A DNA stretch of 64,000 nucleotides, taken from NCBI GenBank assembly GCA_947570615.1, contig CANOVJ010000007.1, forward strand, positions 47,751 through 111,750, in the 5' to 3' direction. Source of the stretch: an uncultured Lachnospiraceae bacterium. GTDB taxonomy: Bacteria; Bacillota; Clostridia; Lachnospirales; Lachnospiraceae. Shown here in pieces: positions 42,175 to 50,145 of the stretch. Below the pieces are notes generated by a model. The model was not told the origin of the DNA and did no database searches. It worked only from the letters and a program-made list of their open reading frames with translations. Within the stretch, counting starts at the first letter, position 1. The number at the start of each line of letters is the position of its first letter. The translations under genes and the position numbers were made by a program.

Positions 42175-43340
42175 GAAATCCCTTATCAGAAAAAGTCGTC
42201 ACCATCAAACCCTCCGGGATCCGGAAATTTTTTGACATTGTCAGCGAGATGAAGGACGCCATTTCCCTGGGCGTGGGGGAGCCGGATTTCGACACCCCCT
42301 GGCATATCAGGGACGAGGGAATCTATTCCCTGGAGAAGGGACGGACATTTTATACCTCAAATTCCGGCCTGAAGGAACTGAAGACAGAGATAGCGAACTA
42401 CATAGAGAGGACACAGGGGCTTACCTACGATGCCGACCATGAGGTAATCGTCACAGTGGGCGGGTCGGAGGCCATCGATATTGCCCTTCGCGCCATGATC
42501 GACGAGGGGGACGAGGTGCTGATCCCCCAGCCCAGCTATGTCTCCTATGAGCCCTGTGCGATCCTGGCAAACGCCAGGCCTGTGATCATCGAGCTGAAGG
42601 AGGAAAACGAGTTCCGGCTGACGGCACAGGAGCTTCGCGAGGCCATCACGGATCAGACAAAGATTCTGATACTTCCCTTTCCCAACAATCCCACCGGGGC
42701 CATAATGGAAAAAAAGGATCTGGAGGAGATTGCGGAGGTGATCCGCGAAAAGGATATCTTTGTGATATCGGATGAAATATATGCGGAGCTGACCTTTAAG
42801 GGTAAGCATGTATCCATAGCCAGTCTGCCGGGAATGAAGGAGCGGACGGTGCTCATCAACGGCTTTTCCAAAGCCTATGCCATGACGGGGTGGCGCCTGG
42901 GGTACGCCTGCGCTCCCGCACAGATCATGGAGCAGATGGTCAAGATCCACCAGTTCGCCATCATGTGCGCCCCCACCACCAGCCAGTATGCGGCCGTGGA
43001 GGCCCTGCGCAACGGGGACGATGATGTGGCCACGATGCGCGAGGCCTACAACCAGAGACGAAGATTTCTGATGTATTCGTTTAAGGAGATGGGGATCAGG
43101 TGCTTCGAGCCCTACGGCGCATTCTATGTTTTTCCCTGTATTAAGGAGTTCGGCATGACCAGCGAGGAGTTTGCGGAGCGACTCCTGGCGGAGGAAAAGG
43201 TGGCGGTGGTTCCCGGTACGGCCTTTGGGGACTGCGGAGAGGGATTCCTTCGGATTTCCTACGCGTATTCCCTGGAGGATCTGAAGATCGCGCTGGAGAA
43301 GATAGGCGCCTTTATCGCCAGACTCCGGGAAAAGAAATAA
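42171..43340 (+). CDS. PLP-dependent aminotransferase (aspartate/aromatic type)
   Basis: 389-residue class I aminotransferase. Cofactor-site motifs: PFPNNPTGAIM, ISDEIYAELTF, the lysine in NGFSKAYAMTGWRLGY (about 235) and a C-terminal Arg in FLRISYAYS. It resembles AraT/PatA-type enzymes that transaminate aromatic or aspartate-family amino acids; the substrate is not decided. Translationally coupled to the Lrp regulator upstream. The gene is convergent with a SIMPL lipoprotein gene 2 bp downstream, with no room for a separate terminator. Confidence 0.9.
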   Translation: MRNPLSEKVVTIKPSGIRKFFDIVSEMKDAISLGVGEPDFDTPWHIRDEGIYSLEKGRTFYTSNSGLKELKTEIANYIERTQGLTYDADHEVIVTVGGSEAIDIALRAMIDEGDEVLIPQPSYVSYEPCAILANARPVIIELKEENEFRLTAQELREAITDQTKILILPFPNNPTGAIMEKKDLEEIAEVIREKDIFVISDEIYAELTFKGKHVSIASLPGMKERTVLINGFSKAYAMTGWRLGYACAPAQIMEQMVKIHQFAIMCAPTTSQYAAVEALRNGDDDVATMREAYNQRRRFLMYSFKEMGIRCFEPYGAFYVFPCIKEFGMTSEEFAERLLAEEKVAVVPGTAFGDCGEGFLRISYAYSLEDLKIALEKIGAFIARLREKK

Positions 43341-43342
43341 GG

Positions 43343-44158
43343 TCAGTAAATCTGATACTCCACCACAATGGCGGCTTCCACCTGGACCTCGCCGGGCATG
43401 ATCCCTGCCAGGTCCTCAGCCGCCTCAAACTTGGCGGAGGCGCTGTAGCGGCCTGTCAGGGCCTGATCGGAATAGCGGGCATCAGAATAGCCGCCGGTCT
43501 CCGTGATATTTATGACCTTTCCCACCTGAGCGCCTGCCGCGTCGGCCAGCGCCAGCGCTTTGCGGTGGGCTGCCTCCACGGCGGCAGTGAGAGCTTCCTG
43601 ATAGCAATCGTCGTATCTGCTTGCCTGATAGGTGATGGAGCGGATGGTGTTGATTCCGGTGGAGACGGACTGGGAGAGAATCTCGTCGAGACCGTCGATG
43701 GGAAGGTCGCAGACGGTGAGGGTGGTAACCGCCTCATAGCCGGTGACACGGGGCGTGTTGCCGGAGTAATTGTAAACAGGATTCATATAGTAGTCCGAGG
43801 TCTGGATGGAGGTCTCCTGAATGTTCAGGGACTTTAAGAGATCGATCACCTGACTCACCGACTCCGTGTTTTTCTGCTGGCAGGCGGCCGCGTCGGAGGC
43901 TTCGGTGCGGACGGCGTATTCCACCTGAGCGATATCCGGTTCCACGGCGACTTTTTCACTGCTGTTTACGGTGATGGAGTGGGACGGCAGTCCCTGGGAT
44001 TCCGCGCCCGTCGTGCTGGGCTCTGCGATCGTCTGGTCTGCATTCTGAACGGGAGCCTGCTGATCCGGCGTCTTTTCTGAAGCGCCGGAAGATGCGGCGC
44101 AGCCTGTGAGGGCGGCGATGATGATGAGAGTGGTAATAAATACAGAAGTTCTTTTCAT
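43343..44158 (-). CDS. SIMPL-domain (DUF541) lipoprotein
   Basis: 271 residues. Signal peptide with lipobox LTGC (Cys about 20), a Ser/Glu/Gln-rich linker, then the SIMPL domain (about 65-270; HSITVNSSEKVAVEPDIAQVEYAV, the NPVYNYSGN.PRVTGYEA segment, and KALALADAAGAQVGKVINI), known from outer-surface proteins and the mammalian SIMPL protein; function unclear. ATG 44158 is preceded by AAGGAGG (10 bases); the frame is open to 44209 without a comparable site. Surface-located in a Gram-positive cell. Confidence 0.85.
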   Translation of the reverse strand: MKRTSVFITTLIIIAALTGCAASSGASEKTPDQQAPVQNADQTIAEPSTTGAESQGLPSHSITVNSSEKVAVEPDIAQVEYAVRTEASDAAACQQKNTESVSQVIDLLKSLNIQETSIQTSDYYMNPVYNYSGNTPRVTGYEAVTTLTVCDLPIDGLDEILSQSVSTGINTIRSITYQASRYDDCYQEALTAAVEAAHRKALALADAAGAQVGKVINITETGGYSDARYSDQALTGRYSASAKFEAAEDLAGIMPGEVQVEAAIVVEYQIY

Positions 44159-44286
44159 GGGTACAAAATCCTCCTTTTCTGCATGTGTCTGATGTACAGG
44201 AAGCATCATGAATCTAAATGACGCTTTCTGTAGATACGCAGAGGAAGGAGGATTTTTATGGGAAAAAGAACGATATAAGGCAGCGG

Positions 44287-46065
44287 CTACATATTGATAT
44301 CAATAACGCCCTTAATCCTGCGAACGCCCGCCGAGGAGGCCTCCTCCTTAAGGATTTTAAACCGGCCCGGCTCGCCCGTATTGCCGGCGTGGGGGCCGCC
44401 GCAGATTTCTCTGGAGTATCCGGGAATGGTGTAGACGCTGACCTTCACCCCGTATTTATCTGAAAAGAAGCCCAGCGCGCCGCTGTTATAAGCCTCCTGC
44501 GGCGACATTTCTTCCACAATCACGTCGATTTTCTTTTCGATGGCGTCGTTTACGAGCCGGGTTACCTGCTCCAGCTCCTCTTTTGTCACCTTACGTCCAA
44601 AAGAAAAATCAAACCTCAGCCGCTCGGCGGTGATATTGCTGCCCCGCTGGGATACCTCTTCCCCCAGGACCTTACGCAGTGCGGCGTGGAGTAAGTGTGT
44701 AGCCGTGTGCAGCCGGGCGCTCTGCAGGGTATGGTCAGCCAGCCCTCCGGCAAATTTTCCGGCGCTGCCCTGCCTTGATTTACTCTGGTGTTCCTCGAAT
44801 TTGCTCCGGAAACCGTCCAGATTCACGGAAAATCCCCTCTCCTGCGCCAGCTCCACGGTGAACTCGATGGGAAATCCAAAGGTATCGTACAATTTGAATG
44901 CCAGCTCCCCGTCGAGAACCCCATTTTCCCCGATCCGGTCAAGATATTGATCGGCCTTTTTCAGGCCCTCGTCCAGAGTTCGGGAAAAGAGCTCATATTC
45001 CTTCTGAAGCTGCCCGGTAATAAAAGCCCGGTTTTCCTCCAGCTCCGGATACGCCTCCTTATACTGATCGATAATGACGGTGGAAAGCGCGCACAGACAG
45101 TTATCGTTTATCCCTGCTTTTTTGAACAGCCGGACGATCCTGCGGATCAGCCTCCTCAAAATGTATCCCTGCTCCGTGTTGGAGGGCGTGATCTTCTTCG
45201 GATCCCCCAGAATAAAAGTGGCGGCTCTGGTGTGCTCGCAGATAATCCGTCGGTCTCTTTCCGGGATACATTTTTGCGAGGATGAAATCATCTCTCCAAG
45301 CCGGGCCATGACAGGGATAAACAGTTCCGTGTCGTACACGCTGGTCTTTCCGTTTAAGATGGTGAGCACCCGCTCCATCCCCATCCCGGTATCTACATTT
45401 TTCTGCTCAGGCGCGGAGAATTGCCCGTCGGCATCCTGATTAAACTGAAGAAATACGTTGTTCCAGATTTCCACATATTTGCCGCACTTACAGGCCGGCC
45501 CGCACTCAGCTCCGCAGGCCGGTGTCCCCATGTCATAAAAGATTTCCGTATCCGGCCCGCAGGGGCCGCTCTGGCCGGCCGGGCCCCACCAGTTGTCTTC
45601 TCTGCCGTAATAAAAAATCTGGCGGTCTGTGAGCCCCAGGCGCTTCCAGACGCGGGCGGTTTCGGTGTCAGCTGCAGTGCGCTCATCCCCCTTAAACACC
45701 GTGACAGCAAGGCGCTTTGCCGGAATGTGAAGATGCTCTGTGAGAAATTCGAAGCTCATGGAGATGGATTCCTCTTTGAAGTAGTCTCCCAGCGACCAGT
45801 TGCCCATCATCTCAAAGAAGGTCAGATGCGTATAGTCCCCCACCTCGTCGATGTCGCAGGTTCGGATACATTTCCGAATGTCCGTAAGGCGCTTTCCGGA
45901 CGGATGCCTTTCGCCAAGCAGATACGGCACCAGCGGGTGCATTCCGGCCATAGTAAAGAGAACGGTTGGATCATTCTCCGGCAGGAGCGACGCAGACGCA
46001 ATCTCTGCGTGCCCTCTTTCCCTGAAAAAGCTTACATACATGTTGCGAAGCTCGTCTGCTGTCAT
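44287..46065 (-). CDS. alaS: Alanine--tRNA ligase, short form without C-terminal DHHA1/C-Ala region
   Basis: Charges tRNA-Ala. 592 residues versus about 870 in standard AlaRS. Present: the catalytic core (about 1-240; [35 protein letters not shown]), the helical tRNA-recognition domain, and the editing domain with both metal motifs, HTATHLLH and CGGPH. Missing: the C-terminal DHHA1/C-Ala part used for dimer formation and tRNA elbow binding. The frame ends cleanly at RIKGVIDIN, so it is a naturally short form rather than an obvious truncation. Start ATG 46065 has GGAGG upstream. A T-box with an alanine-codon candidate lies in front, so this is probably a starvation-induced second alaS; inference. 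Confidence 0.88.
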   Translation of the reverse strand: MTADELRNMYVSFFRERGHAEIASASLLPENDPTVLFTMAGMHPLVPYLLGERHPSGKRLTDIRKCIRTCDIDEVGDYTHLTFFEMMGNWSLGDYFKEESISMSFEFLTEHLHIPAKRLAVTVFKGDERTAADTETARVWKRLGLTDRQIFYYGREDNWWGPAGQSGPCGPDTEIFYDMGTPACGAECGPACKCGKYVEIWNNVFLQFNQDADGQFSAPEQKNVDTGMGMERVLTILNGKTSVYDTELFIPVMARLGEMISSSQKCIPERDRRIICEHTRAATFILGDPKKITPSNTEQGYILRRLIRRIVRLFKKAGINDNCLCALSTVIIDQYKEAYPELEENRAFITGQLQKEYELFSRTLDEGLKKADQYLDRIGENGVLDGELAFKLYDTFGFPIEFTVELAQERGFSVNLDGFRSKFEEHQSKSRQGSAGKFAGGLADHTLQSARLHTATHLLHAALRKVLGEEVSQRGSNITAERLRFDFSFGRKVTKEELEQVTRLVNDAIEKKIDVIVEEMSPQEAYNSGALGFFSDKYGVKVSVYTIPGYSREICGGPHAGNTGEPGRFKILKEEASSAGVRRIKGVIDINM

Positions 46066-46093
46066 TATTTCCTCCTTTTCTGCCAATATGGCC

Positions 46094-46185
46094 TGTGCAA
46101 TCGGGCAGGAAATTTTTTCCCCTGCCCGTGCGGGGGGGGCCGTATGCTGCCCAGGCAGCAAAATCCTCTGTGCGCCCCTGCGCAT
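46094..46185 (-). repeat. Two-hairpin repeat, copy C
   Basis: Read on the minus strand it starts ATGCGCAG directly after the T6 of the alaS T-box terminator. It keeps the AGAGGA bulge, has an inner TGCTGCC/GGCAGCA stem, a shorter outer stem 1 (GGGGC/GCCCC), and hairpin 2 CGGGCAGG/CCTGCCCG with an A-rich loop. It ends ATTGCACA, 20 bp before the alaS ribosome-binding site. Confidence 0.72.
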
Positions 46186-46223
46186 AAAAAAGCCCTGAGC
46201 TGATATACTTATCAACTCAGGGC
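46186..46223 (-). terminator. Terminator of the alaS T-box
   Basis: CTCAGGGC (46223-46216 region) pairs with GCCCTGAG (46192-46199), extended by five more pairs after one mismatch, and the minus-strand product ends in T6 (46191-46186). Confidence 0.85.
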
Positions 46224-46469
46224 GAACGTACCTGTCCGTGTTACCACCTGATTTCAGATTCCTCTGCACTCTGTCAGTACGGGATTGCTCCGATACTGCT
46301 TCCTGCGTTAACGGGGGAACTCCGGTGAAGCCTACTGGGATCGCTCTGTTCGGTTCACAGCTCAGGGGCTGCTTCGATATCAGTTCAATGAAGATTCGCA
46401 CCGGCCATCTTCTCTCTGCGAAATTCCTGAAATCTACTACTCCCCGTCAAAGCCTCTGGATTTTAAATT
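46186..46469 (-). ncRNA. T-box leader riboswitch upstream of alaS (Ala specifier)
   Basis: Minus strand. From the promoter at 46476-46504: distal signature ATGGCCGGTGCGAA, specifier candidate GAAGCAG with GCA (alanine) at 46372-46370, T-box AGGTGGTAACACGG (46249-46236), and a terminator with T6. The specifier matches the gene controlled. Same general layout as the metG leader. The 5' end is inferred from the promoter. Confidence 0.88.
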
Positions 46470-46475
46470 AGTGAG

Positions 46476-46504
46476 AGCATAGCATGATGGAAGAGGAAAG
46501 TCAA
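46476..46504 (-). promoter_or_regulatory. Promoter of alaS
   Basis: On the minus strand TTGACT (46504-46499), 17-bp spacer, TATGCT (46481-46476). Confidence 0.75.
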
Positions 46505-46660
46505 GGGGGATTTTCAAAAAGACCTGCGCAGCCTGGGCGCTGCTTTTGTTTCTGAAAGGGCGCCTTATGAACTTATTGCCATTCTTCTGTTGTATTTCTG
46601 ATGTGCCTGTGAAAAAAGAGAACATAAAAACGATAAAAACGCAACGGATTTAAAACAACA

Positions 46661-46689
46661 TTGCAAAATCGTCCGGAAAATGCTATCAT
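46661..46689 (+). promoter_or_regulatory. Promoter of the solute-binding lipoprotein gene
   Basis: TTGCAA (46661-46666), 17-bp spacer, TATCAT (46684-46689); ATG at 46727. Confidence 0.6.
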
Positions 46690-46726
46690 ATTCACAGAAA
46701 TACTACAGTTTACGGAGAATGTCGTC

Positions 46727-47968
46727 ATGAAAAAAATCAATCTATGGTTTCCGCCCCTGCTGTTGGCCGTATTATTATCCGGATGTCAGAGCAAAAGTGC
46801 AGAGCCTCCCGCAGAGGCGCAGCATACATCCGATTCTGATACGGTCAATCTGACGCTCTGGGGGGCGGAGGAGGATGAAGAGCTGCTCCGTCAGATCATC
46901 AGTGGATTCGAGGAAGAATACCGCGGGCAGGCGGAGTTTAACATTACCTATTCGCCCCAGAGCGAGAGCCACTGCACCGATGCTCTGATGGGGGATCTGG
47001 AGCAGGGAGCGGATGTGTTCGCCTTTGCGGATGATCAGCTGAACACTCTGGTGGCGGCCGGCGCGCTGGAGCCGGTGGAAAATGCGGAGGCTGTCAAAAA
47101 AGCTAACCTTCCCGAGGCTGTGCTGGCGGCGTCGGTGAACGACACACTGTATGCCCTGCCGCTGACAGCGGATAACGGCTATTTTCTCTACTACAATAAG
47201 AATTATTTTTCCCAGGAGGATATCAGGTCTCTGGACAGGATGCTGGATATAGCCGCGGAGAACGAAAAAAAGGTCTCCATGGAGTGGTCCTCGGGCTGGT
47301 ATGTGTATTCGTTTTTTGGAAATACCGGGCTTGGCGTCGGTCTCAACGACGACGGGATCACCAATTACTGCACCTGGAATGCCACGGACGGGGAGATCAG
47401 GGGGATCGATGTAGCGCGGGCCATGGTGAGCATGGCGGCCCATCCCGGTTTCGTGTCCGCCGATGACGCCGGTTTTCTGGAAGGGGTAAGAAACGATTCC
47501 ATCATCGCCGGGGTCAATGGTGTGTGGAATGCGGTGGCGGTGGAGGAGGCCTGGGGAAGCGCCTTCGGGGCAGCACGGCTTCCCGCCTATACCTGTGCCG
47601 GAAAGCAGGTTCAGATGGCCTCTTTCTCCGGCTATAAGCTGATCGGGGTGAACGCCTACTCCAGACATCGGGAATGGGCGGCCAGGCTGGCTGAGTGGAT
47701 CACAAATGAGGAAAATCAGGAGTTGCGTTTTCGGATGCGCGGCCAGGGGCCGTCCAATATCAGCGTGGCATCCTCGCAGGAGGTGTCAGACTCTCCCGCG
47801 ATTGCCGCGCTGTTAGAGCAGTCGGAGTTTTCCGGCCTGCAGCGGATCGGGGGCAATTTCTGGGATCCGGTTTCCGCCTTTACCGCCAACATCCTGGCAG
47901 GAAATCCGTCCGGCAAGAGCCTTCAGGATCAGCTTGATACCATGGTGGAGGGAATTGTCGCCCCATAG
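46727..47968 (+). CDS. Extracellular solute-binding lipoprotein (carbohydrate ABC type)
   Basis: 413 residues, lipobox LSGC (Cys about 20), then a two-lobed solute-binding fold of the sugar family (VNLTLWGAEEDEELLRQIISGFEEEY, ADVFAFADDQLNTLVAAGALEPV, ALPLTADNGYFLYYNKNYF, WITNEENQELRFR). No ABC permease or ATPase genes are adjacent. A methyl-accepting chemotaxis protein follows after 75 bp, so it may present a sugar to a chemoreceptor rather than to a transporter, or use permeases encoded elsewhere. ATG 46727 has GGAG nine bases upstream. Confidence 0.88.
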   Translation: MKKINLWFPPLLLAVLLSGCQSKSAEPPAEAQHTSDSDTVNLTLWGAEEDEELLRQIISGFEEEYRGQAEFNITYSPQSESHCTDALMGDLEQGADVFAFADDQLNTLVAAGALEPVENAEAVKKANLPEAVLAASVNDTLYALPLTADNGYFLYYNKNYFSQEDIRSLDRMLDIAAENEKKVSMEWSSGWYVYSFFGNTGLGVGLNDDGITNYCTWNATDGEIRGIDVARAMVSMAAHPGFVSADDAGFLEGVRNDSIIAGVNGVWNAVAVEEAWGSAFGAARLPAYTCAGKQVQMASFSGYKLIGVNAYSRHREWAARLAEWITNEENQELRFRMRGQGPSNISVASSQEVSDSPAIAALLEQSEFSGLQRIGGNFWDPVSAFTANILAGNPSGKSLQDQLDTMVEGIVAP

Positions 47969-48043
47969 TATTTTGCTTTTCGGGTTTCCCCGGTATTGGA
48001 TGGTATATCAATATTTCTCTGAGACGAAAAAGGAGCAAAAGCC

Positions 48044-49630
48044 ATGATAAAGAATATCAGTCTGAAGCATCGTCTGATCATACCGATCGCCCTTCTGGGG
48101 ATCGTGGCGCTTTTTTCAAACATCCTTTCCATAATCAATATCCGCAACGTGAATGCAAGCGCCTCCAACATCGCTGACAATTACATGGACGGCCAGAGGC
48201 GGCTGGCAGAGATCTGCCAATCCTCCATGAATATACATAAAATGGCATTGAGCCACATTGTGGCTACGGATTATGACGCCATGATTACCCTGGTAGAGCA
48301 GATCAAGCAGGAGGAAGCGTCTCTGGACGATATGCTGGCGGAATATGAGTATCATGTGACGGCACAGGACCGGACCCGGTATGAGGCTCTGCTGTCAGAC
48401 TATGCGTCCTTTAAGCATGCGCTTGTCAGGCTTGTCTGCGCCAGCGCGAGCCACAAGACCCAGGACGCCTATGCCCTCGCCAACGGGGATGTGGCTTCCT
48501 GTGCCGCTGCCATGGAAGCGGATATCGACGCCATAAACGCATCCATCAGCGAACAGACTGTTCAGGCCAGAACCCGCCTTGCAGCCGTGTACCGCTTGTC
48601 CCTGGCCGTGGGAAGCCTTGCCGCGATTGCCTGTATTCTGCTGGTGTTTGCTGATCTGAAGCTGATTACCAACTATGTGGTGATCCCGATCAAAAGCATT
48701 CTGAGGATCATAAAGGAAAGCACCGGGCGCATCAACCATATGACCGGCGAGGTCCTGAAAAGAACCCAGGCCTCCCGCAGGAGTGCCACCGGACTTTCCG
48801 CTCTCACCGGAGAGCTGTCGGCAACCATCCAGGAGGTGGCGGGAAGCGTGTCTGACATCAAAGACAACACAGAGAGTGTGAGACAGGACGTCCAGAATAT
48901 GGCGCAGGAATGCAACGCGATCGCTTTCTACACCGTCCAGATGAATACCCGGGCGGATACCATGCAGCAGTCCGCTCAGTCCAGCGCCCGGATCACCGGC
49001 GACAAGGCGGAGGAGATTTTGTGTACGCTTAACGACGCCATAGAAAAAAGCAGGAGCGTGGATCAGATCAGAAACCTTACGGGAGATATACTCACCATCG
49101 CTCAGCAGACCCGGCTGATCGCTTTGAATGCCTCTGTGGAGGCGACCAACGCCGGGGCGGCCGGAAAGGGATTTGCCGTTGTTGCCAGGGAGATTCGCGA
49201 CCTTTCCAATTCCAGCCAGGAGACCGCCAACCGGATCCAGGAGGTCAACAATGTAGTCACCTCCGCCGTGTACAATCTTTCCGAAAACGCTCAGCATCTG
49301 ATCGACTATATGAGCCAGTCTGTGCTCGTGCAGTTCCAGGCATTCGTGGAGTCCGGCAGCCAGTATAAAGAAGATGCAGCCTATATCCGCCAGGCGATGG
49401 ATGAATTCCGTGAGCGCACAGAGCGTCTGACAGATTCCATGTCTGAAATCGCCGACTCTATCGGAGCCATCACGAAGGCCATTGATCAGGGAGCGGGCGG
49501 GATAGCCGGTGTGGCTGGAAACACCCGCTCCCTGGCAGACGATATGGAGGATATTTCCAAGCGCATGGGCGTCAATCAGGAGATTGTGCAGGAGCTTGAG
49601 AAGGAGACGGTGGTGTTCGACCACCTGTGA
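48044..49630 (+). CDS. Methyl-accepting chemotaxis protein
   Basis: 528-residue chemoreceptor: membrane helix (about 11-31), an extracellular four-helix-bundle sensor (about 32-185), second membrane helix (about 186-207), a HAMP-like region and a cytoplasmic signalling domain with the hairpin tip TRLIALNASVEATNAGAAGKGF (about 355-378; AIEAARAGE in standard MCPs) and FAVVAREIRDLSNSSQETA. Relays ligand signals to CheA/CheW. The preceding sugar-binding lipoprotein on the same strand may be its ligand carrier. AAAAAGGAGC precedes the ATG. Confidence 0.9.
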   Translation: MIKNISLKHRLIIPIALLGIVALFSNILSIINIRNVNASASNIADNYMDGQRRLAEICQSSMNIHKMALSHIVATDYDAMITLVEQIKQEEASLDDMLAEYEYHVTAQDRTRYEALLSDYASFKHALVRLVCASASHKTQDAYALANGDVASCAAAMEADIDAINASISEQTVQARTRLAAVYRLSLAVGSLAAIACILLVFADLKLITNYVVIPIKSILRIIKESTGRINHMTGEVLKRTQASRRSATGLSALTGELSATIQEVAGSVSDIKDNTESVRQDVQNMAQECNAIAFYTVQMNTRADTMQQSAQSSARITGDKAEEILCTLNDAIEKSRSVDQIRNLTGDILTIAQQTRLIALNASVEATNAGAAGKGFAVVAREIRDLSNSSQETANRIQEVNNVVTSAVYNLSENAQHLIDYMSQSVLVQFQAFVESGSQYKEDAAYIRQAMDEFRERTERLTDSMSEIADSIGAITKAIDQGAGGIAGVAGNTRSLADDMEDISKRMGVNQEIVQELEKETVVFDHL

Positions 49631-49646
49631 GGGCTGTGAACGCCTT

Positions 49647-50141
49647 TCAATCCTTCCAGTGCAGTCTGTGCAGCTCGCCCTCCCTCTGCATCTGCAAAAA
49701 ACCCTGCTGGCGCATCGCCTCATAGAGCACGATGGCCACGGAATTGGACAGATTCAGGGAACGGATAGAGGAGAGCATGGGGATGCGGATGCAGGTGCTT
49801 TCATAATCCACCAGAATTTCCTCCGGGATTCCGGCGCTCTCCTTTCCGAACATGATAAAGTCATCCGGCCCGTAGGAAACCTGCGTGTATACCTGCCTGG
49901 CCTTGGTGGTGGCCATCCAGATCCTGCACCCCGGATGCAGGGAATGAAATTCCTCAAAATTCATATATCTGTGTACGTCGAGTTTTCCCCAGTAATCCAT
50001 TCCGGCCCGCTTTAAATCCTTTTCGTCCAGCCGAAAGCCCAGAGGCTCGATTAAGTGGAGGGAAGTTCCCGTGGCCACGCAGGTTCTTCCGATATTTCCC
50101 GTATTTCCCGGAATTTCCGGCTGATGCAGAACGATGTGCAT
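49647..50141 (-). CDS. trmL: tRNA (cytidine(34)-2'-O)-methyltransferase TrmL
   Basis: SPOUT methyltransferase that methylates the wobble ribose of tRNA-Leu. 164 residues, the full size: MHIVLHQPEIPGNTGNIGRTC (motif 1), FGKESAGIPEEIL (motif 2), IPMLSSIRSLNLSNSVAIVLYEA (motif 3). Start ATG 50141 is 4 bp after the stop of the upstream kinase gene, with GAGGAGGA inside the kinase end as ribosome site; the frame extends further upstream only within the kinase. Last gene of a minus-strand run beginning at mutS2. Confidence 0.95.
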   Translation of the reverse strand: MHIVLHQPEIPGNTGNIGRTCVATGTSLHLIEPLGFRLDEKDLKRAGMDYWGKLDVHRYMNFEEFHSLHPGCRIWMATTKARQVYTQVSYGPDDFIMFGKESAGIPEEILVDYESTCIRIPMLSSIRSLNLSNSVAIVLYEAMRQQGFLQMQREGELHRLHWKD

Positions 50142-50145
50142 GAGA

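Noticed and set aside
44258-44278. Six-codon ORF behind a strong GGAAGGAGG site
   Set aside because: Good ribosome site but only six codons and no promoter; perhaps the start of a deleted gene. Too little to call.
46505-46660. Gene or RNA between the alaS promoter and the solute-binding protein promoter
   Set aside because: A+T-rich divergent promoter region; nothing else supported.
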